DNA of 64,000 nt, taken from positions 339,001-403,000 of the forward strand of contig JAIGNY010001187.1 in NCBI GenBank assembly GCA_020152595.1, in the 5' to 3' direction. This document shows, one piece after another, positions 37,741-48,600 of this stretch (positions are counted from its first letter, which is position 1; each line of letters starts with the position of its first letter). The stretch is from Chiridota heheva (lineage: Eukaryota; Echinodermata; Holothuroidea; Apodida; Chiridotidae). The notes under the pieces are model-generated. The model was not told the origin of the DNA, did no database searches, and was given only the letters and a program-made list of their open reading frames with translations. Both the position numbers and the translations under genes were made by a program.

Positions 37741-38051
37741 ACTCACAAATCATTTTACCAAAATTTCCTTCAGTTCAATTTTATGTCAATAATTTCACAA
37801 TCGAAAGAAAATCTTTCAGGGAGTATATTTCTCTCTGTTCCATGCTTATCCCAATATGTTCCATTAATTATGACAAAACTGTTCATAAAACATGTTATCA
37901 CATCATCCCTGGTTTGGTTTGGCTTGGCCCCCCTGACATTTTATCCTGGCTCCACCCTTGCACTAAGATGACCAAAATAACACTGATTAATATATTGTTG
38001 GTATTAACCTCATAACTGTATATCCCAACATAACTTATAAGCAAAAATAAG

Positions 38052-38995
38052 CAGTGGCATCGCTAGGGGAGGGGGGATGCATGCGGGCACATGCCCCCTA
38101 TCCCCTAATTGTGCCTTCCGTGTGCCCCCCAAATGAAAATCTGGGGTTAAAATTTTTACAAATGATTTCAATTTCAAACATTATCTGTCCTTTTTTCCTA
38201 CATGTCCTATACCATACTCAAATTCATAGGTCCTAATAGTTATAAAGGTTCTATTGTTTAAATTAATTAAAGAAAAACCAAATTTTGGTCAGTGTTTTAA
38301 AAGATTTTGCAGCCATTTTGGGTCATTAAAACCATGAAATCTGCAGAGTTTCCAGGGCTTCGCCCCTTGATCCCTGGTTTATTGCCTGAATTGTCTCAAC
38401 TTTCAAGGGAAAATATTTTCTGACTGTTTACTGGTTTAAAAATGGTAACCCAAATGCTTATCTGAGTAGATAGAATCTAAATTTTTTCCTTTAATCAACA
38501 TAGGTTTTGAATTTCTGTTTCATTTGAATCTTGGGGCATCAAAAACAAAATATCTGCAGAGCTTCCAGGGCTTTGCTCATGGACCCCAGTTTTATTTTTG
38601 GTTTTTTGGGGCCCAAACTATCTCAATTTTCAGAGGAAATTGCTTTACTGCCCAATTAGAAATGGTAACCAAAATGTTTTACTATGTTTTTAACAATTGA
38701 ATCTAAAATTTTCTTCCTTTCTTCAATTTAATTTTGGAATTTTTATGCTTGATTTTAAGCCATTTTAGGGCATCAAAAGCAAGAAATCTGCAGAACTTCC
38801 GGGGGCTTTGCCCCTGAACCCTATCAGGGGCTTAAATGGGCCCCTGGACCCCACGCCGGTACACACATGCAAAAGTGTGAGCAGTACCGCCAAAAGGCGG
38901 CACTTTTATAGTGCCCCTATTTTCCTCCTCTGAACTGCTGTGCTCCCCCCCCTCCCCCCCCCCCCCCCAAACAAAAATATCTGGCAATGCCACTG
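38052..38995. mobile_element. hAT-like element, longest copy, perfect 8-bp target duplication
   Basis: 944 bp, starting CAGTGGCATCGCTAGG and ending CTGGCAATGCCACTG. AAAATAAG is repeated exactly at 38044-38051 and 38996-39003. The interior contains three repeats of an approximately 200-bp module (CTGCAGA.(C/T)TTCCAGGG, GGGGCATCAAAA). No transposase frame. Confidence 0.93.
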
Positions 38996-39589
38996 AAAAT
39001 AAGCTGATTTGACAAAATCCAAATCCATATGATAAAAACATTACTTTTCAGTGGGAAGACTTCACAAGGAGGCTTTCTGAATAATTAATACACTCTCTTG
39101 CTGTGATGCAGGAAGACACATTCATCAAGCACGGAAATATGTCTGTCCATTAATAAATAAACCACAATGCAAAGATTCATAAAAGAATAATTATGGAGCG
39201 ATAAAAGAAACTGTCACATTCATAGCAATAAACTGTCTTTATGTCAAAAGTATACTTTACAAAAATGTCAAAATAGTAAATATCACTATTTTGCTGATGT
39301 ATCTACGCCCTTGCGCTATGATGAATTATTGATTTTTGTCAGATAGAAGAGAACATAATTAGATATTAACCTGGTTTACTATCATGAAACAAAAACAACT
39401 GATAAAACTTCAAACTTCAGCCCTATACACAAGAAAAACCCTAAAAACCTTAAGTACAAATCAAAACAAATTTGAATCACTGGATTGGAATGACATCAAA
39501 CAAGCGACAAACTTAAGGTTTTTGGATAGAGCTTTAAATTCTGAAGAGATCAGTCTTTTAAGTAAGTAAAAACACCTGCAGTTTCTGAA

Positions 39590-39775
39590 TAATGGCTCAT
39601 CAAAGTTTTGTTTTTTAAGAATTTTTAATGTAAGGAAGAATCGTGATGTATGAAAGAGGACAGCAAGTGAAATAAGGTGTCTGTAGGACACAACACAGGA
39701 CTCTTGTCAGGAATCCAGCTCTGTCTCTTTTGAAATTCAATTCTGGCAATTTTTCTGACCATTCTGTCACTGGGC
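39590..39775. repeat. Dispersed repeat, inverted partner at 51560-51735
   Basis: GGAAGAATCGTGATGTATGA, AGGACAGCAAGTGAAATAA, GTCTGTAGGACACAACACAG and CCAGCTCTGTCTC match the reverse complement of the partner in the DIS3 E-F intron, at roughly 90% by eye. Confidence 0.85.
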
Positions 39776-40010
39776 TACTTTAAATTAACCAAGAAGCTCT
39801 GCTATAAAATAATTCTCAAGAGATATGAGTAAAGTATTTCACTGCAAAATATAAAAGAGAATTCATCACCATAAACTTTTTGTATTGACCAATTCAGAGC
39901 TCTTTGCACATTCATTCCATTTTAGACCATTTCAAATCTCAATTAGCAATTTCTGGAAAACTAATTTATATGTCACATGGCCAAAATTCATGTGTCCATA
40001 TTGTACCTTT

Positions 40011-40640
40011 GTATACTGGAGATTCTTATTGACCTATCAAATACTGGGAGATTCTTATTGACCAATCAAATATTGGGAGATTGTTATTGACCAATCAAAT
40101 ACTGGGAGATTCTTATTGACCAATCAAATACTGGGAGATTCTTACTGACCAATCAAATATTGGGGAATTCTTATTGACCAATCAAATACTGGGAGATTCT
40201 TATTGACCAATCAAATACTGGGAATTCTTATTGACCAATCAAATACTGGGAGATTCTTATTGACCAATAAAATACTGGAGGATACTTAGTCACCAATCAA
40301 TTACCCGGAGATTCTAATTGACCAATCAAATACTGGGAGATTCTTATTGACCAATCAAATACTGGGAGATTCTTATTGACCAATAAAATACTGGGGGATT
40401 CTTATTGACCAATCAAATACTGGAGGATACTTAGTCACCAATCAAATACCCGGAGATTCTTATTGACCAATCAAATACTGGGAGATTCTTATTGACCAAT
40501 CAAATACTAAGAGATTCTTATTGACCAATCAAATGCTGGGAGATTCTTATTGACCAATCAAATTCTGAGAGATTGTTATTGACCAATCAAATACTGGGAG
40601 ATTCTTATTGACCAATCAAATACTGGGGGATTCTTGGTTG
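40011..40640. repeat. 29-bp minisatellite, about 21 units, each with a CCAAT motif
   Basis: The unit is GACCAATCAAATACTGGGAG followed by ATTCTTATT. Most units contain GACCAATCA, which fits the NF-Y consensus RRCCAATSR. The array lies 1.9 kb beyond the last DIS3 exon seen. Confidence 0.95.
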
Positions 40641-42554
40641 TCTCACAATTCATGCAGGTTGGGGGGACCAATGCTTTCAAGCACTAATCATACTTGTGCA
40701 ACACATGACAGTAATACGGGCATGCATTGTTGCTTGCAACTTTTCCTCCAGAAATTGCAGCAGATTGGTTGGGTACAAGAGGGAAAACTCCCACCAGCAG
40801 TTGATTGGTTGACACACTAAAGTAATGAAGTTCGACTTAAATTTTGAAACAGTCTTAAAATGATAAAAAAGCAGTAAGAACATACATTTCTTGAGCCCTA
40901 AGTATTATTCCCATAGATAAATAATATTAGTAACTTCCATCAATCTTGACACATATGATTTTAAAGGTTTATGGACGTGTAGCAGCAACTTCTGCTAAAT
41001 TGCTTTAAAATCCATGAAAATGATGAAAATAGCAAAATTGGTTAAAAATTGACCATTTTAGAATATATCGAATTTTCAGGCCAAAATATGCAAATTTGTG
41101 TTTCTCTTTATTTTCCTATTGTGATGATACAGGGCGGAAGTTTCTATTTCCTTATGTGAACCCTTTTGTTATTTTTAATTCCAAGTCACACATTTGTAAA
41201 AAATGGAAAGGAATTTTAACCAAACATTTTAAGTTTGACCATACCCTTAACCAAAATCTAGACTTTGTCATCATTTTCAGGAACTGAATTCAGGAAGGAA
41301 ATATAAAGAATCAATTAGATAAAGCCATTCAACTACCTGCCTGATCATACATCACAAATTTAACATAATTTATGCATTCACTGCAGATCGCTAAAACTTT
41401 AATCAGTCAAAATTCAAAAACGATTGGTGCTATTAACAAGATTTCCCGTGGGCTAAAAATCTCTAGGCGTCCATAGACCTTTCTTTAAGTGAGTCTTGAA
41501 TTTGATATCACGGGGCTTCTTAAAGGCTTGACCGTGGGCTTTTATCATGGCTTGATTACCAGCTTCAATTACTCTAATATGTAAGTAACCACACATCAAA
41601 AGTTACTGTTACAAAAATGCTCAAAAGCACCTTTTAACAACTACAATCTTGGACAAAATTAGTTGTCACGTTTTTAAGCCCCTTCTACCCCGCCTCTATG
41701 TTGGAGTTAAAGAGGATCATCCAGGGACGTTTTAAGCAACAATGAAATGGGGTACAAGGGGGAAAAGTGTGACAAATATTTTATCCAAGATTGTAGATGA
41801 CATAATGGAATGTCCAATCAAACACTTGGCATCACCTTGCTGTACAGCAGTGACACTTCATTGGCACATCAGTTCTATTACACTATGTTGGCATTACTAT
41901 ACAACTGAGGACCTCAAAACACACTGATCAACCAAGGACTTCAAGCACTAAAGTGACTTACACACAAGTCCTCATACAGAGGTAAATGGTCAGATTCATC
42001 AAATGTCTAATGTCATTTCACAAGGGTCCTCAGTATGTGGAATTTCAGATTCTGTGTTAACATGACAACATACTTTGTTACCTTCATGAATATTCAATAC
42101 AGCGGCAAATATTTTGGATGCTTAGGAAGATACATATACTTTGATTGATTAATTAATTGATTGATTGATTGATTCATAAGATTTGTTGACATGTCAACAG
42201 CAAAGGTTATATTGTGCGAGAGAGGTTAAATTATTATAGTGTGAAAGAGGGTAAATTATTTCAAGCTACAATAAAGCAACAAAAGGTGCATTCAAGGAGA
42301 GGTTACATGAAGAGGTGGAAGGAGTACAACTTGTAGGGGCCAGTAATAGAGGTGGAAGATCCCCTGGGGTAGGGGGTCAGATGATTTGGCTGTAGCTGAA
42401 ATTTTCTAAAATACAGCAGTGAATACAGAAGTCCTCATGACAAATGTTACTGTCAGAGTAAAGCACACATTTTTGTTTGTTTGCATAAAGCTTAAATCTA
42501 CCTTACAAGTACATTCTTTTTACAGGAAAGAGAGAAAATAGAAATGTGACTTAC
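40641..42554. other. No exon found beyond DIS3 exon I
   Basis: I read this stretch on the minus strand for an LFFK...KYGLEG exon and found none. A LINE 3'-end fragment lies at 42180-42260. The rest is unassigned. Confidence 0.5.
42180..42260 (-). mobile_element. LINE 3'-end relic, decayed
   Basis: TTTGTTGACATGTCAACAGC, then TTGTGCGAGAGAGGTTAAAT, aligns with the 3' end of the 59447 LINE (TTGTGCCTGAGAGGTTAGAT). Confidence 0.5.
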
Positions 42555-42632
42555 ATGGGTATGTAGCTCTACAGATGCCCTTCCAGCATACTGGGCCATT
42601 TTATGCCTGTAATTGATGTTCTGGCAAATACT
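42555..42632 (-). CDS. DIS3: DIS3 exon I (last exon identified)
   Basis: 78 bp, 26 codons, phase 0 at both ends; acceptor GTTCCATAG, donor CAT|GTAAGT. It encodes [20 protein letters not shown], then VELHTH, matching the DIS3 segment that ends just before the LFF..K start of the linker to S1. The next exon should begin with an LFFK-like sequence and contain a KYGLEG-like motif. I searched downstream by eye and did not find it. Confidence 0.93.
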
Positions 42633-45600
42633 CTATGGAACAATAAAATATACATTCATAACATCGAACAAATTTCTCATGAAGTATGTTGTAACTTTAT
42701 GAACTGCATTTTCATATTTCATATATAGTAGGGTGTTCAAAGAAAATTCACCTCTTCTAAAAGCTCTTTGTTGACTTATATTTCTTAAAACAATAAGAAC
42801 TACAGGATAATCAAGAAATTGCAAATGCAGTTATTCATTAGTGTATGAAGTAACTTCTGACATGACAGAGATGAAATGTTCTAAAAAATTCCAACAGAAA
42901 TAAGTGTTGAATCAAGATTACATATCAGAACTATATACATTATCTAGTTTGAAGAAGTATTTTCTTGATATCTATTCTGCTCTTTCTATTACCCCTAATA
43001 AAATCCAGAATAATAAAATAATTCAAAAGTTCAAGTCAAAGGTCAAGTTTCAAGGTCACAACATATCTGAAATTTCACCCTGATTAAAATGGCTGTAAAA
43101 AAAAATGGAAAAGAAAGCCATCACCATTTTGAAAAATGTTATTGATAATAGTGTATGCTATTGACCTGCAAAGTCTTAGACCAATCCATGTGCTTCTCAT
43201 GGTGAAATTTGTCCTTGAATTAAGCCCGTTTATTGACAATTGAAAAACTTAAAAATTGGGTTCAAGTGAAAATTTCAACATTAAGTCTAACCTTGGGAGA
43301 TTTCTACGTCCCATTTTTGAATTTTACTCTTCAAAAAATAGCCTGGTACCAACTTTTAGAGCTATAGTATGTACAGACAAAAAGTTACATGTAATTTTGT
43401 AATTGATACAAATTCAAAATGGGCGCCATTTCCACAAAAATAGGCCAAAAATGGGCCCACTATAAGTGACCTTATCTCACAAACCATAAAAGATATGAAG
43501 CTAAAATTGTGGAAGTGTTCTAGCTACATGATTTGCAACAAATGTGTTAACTCGCAAGCAAATTTGAGATGGTGAGTGTCATGCCCTTGTTGAATTGACA
43601 TGAAATGACCCTAATGGCACCATACATTACTATTCAGTCAAGGGCTCATTATACTAGCTCTCTGATCAACATGAAAATCAACCACTTGCAAACCATTGCC
43701 ACATTATTATCTTTAATGCTAAGGTGAAGAATAGCACATGAGGTATGTATAAACAGGTCACACACAGATATAGGCAGCATTATAAGAGTCTTCATGAGCC
43801 AGCCAATGGTTCACAGTGGCTTAGGAGTGGGATGAAAGAAACCTCTGCTACATCATGGCGCTGGGAGAAGATGATGATGTGCCCAAGTCTGATGGGAGAA
43901 GATGATGATGTGCCCAAGTCTGATGGGAGAAGATGATGATGTGCCCAAGTCTGATGGGAGAAGATGATGATGTGCCCAAGTCTGATGGGAGAAGATGATT
44001 ATGCGCCCAAGTCTGATGGGAGAAGATGATGATGTGTCCAAGTCTGATGGGAGAAGATGATGATGTGCCCAAGTCTGATGGGACAAGTCTGATGGGAGAA
44101 GATGATGATGTGCCCAAGTCTGATGGGAGAAGATGATAATGTGCCCAGGTCTGATGGGAGAAGATGATAATGTGCCCAAGTCTGATGGGAGAAGATGATG
44201 ATGTGCCCAAGTCTGATGGGAGAAGATGATGATGTGCCCAAGTCTGATGGGAGAAGATGATGATGTGCCCAAGTCTGATGGGAGAAGATGATGATGTGCC
44301 CAAGTCTGATGGGAGAAGATGATGATGTGCCTAAGTCTGATGGGAGAAGATGATGATGTGCCCAAGTCTGATGGGAGAAGATGATAATGTGCCCAAGTCT
44401 GATGGGAGAAGATGATGATGTGCCCAAGTCTGATGGGAGAAGATGATGATGTGCCCAAGTCTGATGGGAGAAGATGATGATGTGCCCAAGTCTGATGGGA
44501 GAAGATGATGATGTTCCCAAGTCTGATAAGAGAAGATGATGATGTGCCCAAGTCTGATGAGAGAAGATGATGATGTGCCCAAGTCTGATGGGAGAAGATG
44601 ATGATGTGCCCAAGTCTGATGGGAGAAGATGATGATGTGCCCAAGTTTGATGGGAGAAGATGATAATGTGCCCAAGTCTGATGGGAGAAGATGATGATGT
44701 GCCCAAGTCTGATGGGAGAAGATGATGATGTGTCCAAGTCTGATGGGAGAAGATGATGATGTGCCTAAGTCTGATGGGAGAAGATGATGATGTGCCCAAG
44801 TCTGATGGGAGAAGATGATAATGTGCCCAAGTCTGATGGGAGAAGATGATGATGTGCCCAAGTCTGATGGGAGAAGATGATGATGTGCCCAAGTCTGATG
44901 GGAGAAGATGATGATGTGCCCAAGTCTGATGGGAGAAGATGATGATGTGCCCAAGTCTGATGGGAGAAGATGATGATGTGCCCAAGTCTGATGAGAGAAG
45001 ATGATGATGTGCCCAAGTCTGATGGGAGAAGATGATGATGTGCCCAAGTCTGATGGGAGAAGATGATGATGTGCCCAAGTCTGATGGGAGAAGATGATTA
45101 TGTGCCCAAGTCTGATGGGAGAAGATGATGATGTGCCCAAGTCTTAAAGGACTGGGTCCCTTTGTTGTGAATCTCTCCAACAGCACTGATTAGTTAAAGT
45201 TAATTCATTTTACAGGCCACAAAAGCCAATTAAATTATTCCTGGTTTCTGTAGTGTAAGCAGATGAGAATTAATGACTCTCCCTGGACATGATACCAATC
45301 CATCACACATGAATTCATTTAACATCTGAGTGGACTGAAGCAAGTGAAATTAGGTAACTTGCCCAAGGACACAATGCAGGACCCATGCTGAGAATTGAAC
45401 CTTGTACCTTTAGAGCACGAGTTTGACTCTCTACCACTAAGCTTCTCCAGACAAAGGATTACTATATTAATTCCTGACTGTGAAAACCATACAAATCAAC
45501 CCTTTGCAAACTGCTGCCATAGTTTACAGACTAAGCTGCTTGCCAACTTGACAAAAACTGGAACTTTTTACAACAGTATAACTTATATAAGATTTTTTTT

Positions 45601-48600
45601 TGTCTATAAATGAAAATGAAAATCTAATAAAACATGACTTAATGCAATATCTGCAGGTGAAGTGGCTCAGTGGTTAAGGAGTCTTGCTCGTATGCAAAAG
45701 GTACCGGGTTTGATTCCTGCCAAGCGCTGCATTGTGTCCTTGAGCAAGACACTTTACTTGCTCCAGTCCACTATAAATTGAGTACCAGCAGTGCTGGAGA
45801 GTTAATCTGTGATGGACTGGCATCCTGTCCAGGGTGAGTCATGTGCCTTGCAAACCAGGAATAAGCACCAGCCCTAGAGTCCAAATGGTTTGGAAGGATT
45901 TAAGTAAAGCAATATTTCTACAGGTAAGAAAGAAAGAAAACTTGTTGATATCAAATACCCATAAGGTGAATGCATACCTGTATCTTTTCCTTATTGATAA
46001 GTTCCTGATTAATCTCCTCGGCTTTGATGGCAACCGCCAACATCCTGTGAACAACCAAATCTGCATATCTATGGAAAGGATGCGAATGGATCAATCCAAT
46101 GACTTTATGCATGCAATAATCCTCAAAAGAGGCATATCTTTATAAATGATGTACTAAAATTACAAAAAATTGTTTGTTTTAAATTTAAGATTTATAATGC
46201 AGTTATGGTTGAATATAGCATTAATCTTAATTCATCAAAGTATAAAACTAATGAAAGGGAAGAAGTATATGAATCTCATTCTTACATTACCACCAGAAAA
46301 AAGTTCAAAGGAAACAATAAATTGAATAAAAAGGTTCAATTAATTTCCTTTGGTTTGGTTTGTTGATGTTTAATGGCACTTTGTCAGTAAGAGTCGAATG
46401 TGCCAAGAGGGTATTAAAAACTAAGGTTCTTGAGTTAGGACAGAGAGGAAAGAGAGGTGGGATATAGGGAAGGAGGGAGAGAAGGTGAATAAGGAAAAGA
46501 AGTTAAGGTATTAAATGGAAGGTGTGGAAGTTAAGGCAGAGAAGAAAAAAAGAGAGGTTTAGATTGGCTTGGTTTGTTGATGTTTAATGGCACCGTGACA
46601 GTCAGAGTCGAATGTGCCAAGAGGGAGCTAAAAACTAAGGTGCTTGAGTTAGGGCAGAGAGGAAAGAGAGGTGAGATAGAGGGAAGGAGGGAGAGAAGGT
46701 GAATACCGAAAAAAAGTTAAGGTAATGAAATACATTAAGAACTTAAATATAGTGAGGATGAGAACACCATACTTCAACAGTAGACTTTCTACACAAGTAA
46801 GACAGAATTATAAAACAGAATATCTCCTTAACAGAATCAAAGTATTTTCTTCACCATTTTTATTCTTTTAATTCTGTCTTTTTATATAAGATGGAATTCT
46901 AAACAAAATCTCATTTTCTAAAACAAAAAGATTTGACACACACTGACCTCCTGATTGGTGATGTGAAGTGGGTGTAGATTGGTGACGCCAATCCAAAATG
47001 AAGGTACTCTTCCTCTGGTAACGTTCCACTGCTGAAGTACACTGCTTGGGTCATGCACCGTGTCGTCAGCATACGCAGTAGATTGTTAAATAAAGGATTG
47101 TCTTGCATGACAGCAGCATCTAATGATTCACTCAGTGCTTTACCATTATCAACAGATAGGGTAAATCCCTGTTTAGATCAAATTGAAGTAAGAAAAGACT
47201 TACAGGATTAGTTCAGTGGCCAAGCAAGTTGATAGTATGTGAAAGAAGACTTTAAAAGAAATAAAATGGTAAAGAAACCGTTCAAAAATCTTATTCTGTT
47301 TAGGAGATATTAAAGTTGAAATCTCTGTCTTATCTTTGTAGAAACGACTAGTGTAGTAAGTCTACTATTGAAGGTCGGTGCCCTTATCCTCACATTCTTA
47401 ACAATTATTAATGTATTTTAAAGAAAATATATTCAAGTTTTTTCCTATCTTAATTATTTTCCCTTAGGGTTAGGGATAGGTTATGAATTTTTTAGAAGGT
47501 AAATAATTATTATCCTTGCAAAAATATGTTTACTACTTTCCTGACATATCCAATGGTTTTAAAGCCACAAAATTGAATGACAAAATATGATAAAATACAT
47601 ACAGACTTTGAAGGAATCTGAGGCAGTGACATCACAACTACCCTGATTTCAGCCGTTTCTACACAAATGATAACAAACTTCAAACTTAAATATCTCCTTA
47701 ATGGAATAAGATTTTGTAATGCTTTTTTCACCATTTTGTTTCCGTTGAAGTCCTCTTTCATATAAGATGGACTTGCATCATCTCTGAACTAATCCTTTTT
47801 AAAGACTAGCTGGACGGTATGAAAGTTGAAAATAACAGAAAAGTTTATTTCCATATCACAAATGATGATCAATCATAAAGGCAAGGAGTTGATACATACT
47901 TTAGTAATATCAATAGAGTTCCAATCTGATAACTTTGTATTCACTTCCCTTTTTAACACCCCAACATAACAACAAGTCATTGATACCTCTTACAAATTGT
48001 TTACCTGTTTGATTTTGAAAGTAGTATATTTACTACTTTGTTCATTTTGTTGATCAAAGTTTGAGGAATTTCAAATACATGCAAATTTGTAACGCATGAA
48101 AGAGCATTAGCATAAATCATTTATGTGATTCTTTCGGGCCCAAAAAATCCATAAATGATTTTTTATAAACACAATTATAGAGCTATTTACAAATTAGTAT
48201 GCACGTTACAAATTTGTGCTTACATTAGTTTTGGGGGCAGAAATGTTTTTTGGGATGCTCCCTCCCCCCTCCTCTCATAGTTATGGGCACAGATTCTTTC
48301 AATTTCTGTCTGAAAATTCAGTCATTGTGAATGATAAGACTTGTCTTTTGCAAACAATCAGAGATATGGTAAAGATTAGAAACCTGTTTGTAAGAATCAG
48401 CTCTTCTTTTTTCCTCAAAGAATGTGTAAACAGCTGATTTTGGATTACAGTTTTGGGCTATACCATTCCATGCCAAGTTTTCATTCGGACAATTTTAACC
48501 TTAGATATAAAATGAACAAAATATTAATGAAAGGAAAGCACCTGAAAAAAAATTCAGTCATGACATCTTGCCTCCAAATGTCCACATAATTATCAAATTC

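Noticed and set aside
37454..38015. Phenylalanine-rich frames
   Set aside because: They follow the TTC/TTT bias of the 21-bp degenerate repeat, and two frames overlap.
40677..40883. Minus-strand frame with LLQFLEEKLQATMHAR
   Set aside because: Considered as the next DIS3 exon, but it shows no match to the RNB-S1 linker and has no convincing acceptor.
43863..45144. CRISPR-like array
   Set aside because: There are no unique spacers between repeats, the units are directly tandem, and the window is clearly eukaryotic.
43848..45186. Minus-strand frames up to 395 codons at the 31-bp array
   Set aside because: Several overlapping frames encode the same rotated peptide because 31 is not a multiple of three. 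The array sits in a DIS3 intron and there is no start context or domain.
46740..46800. Minus-strand KYGVLIL as a candidate DIS3 KYGLEG exon
   Set aside because: It lies between exons G and H, in the wrong order, and the next residues do not match.
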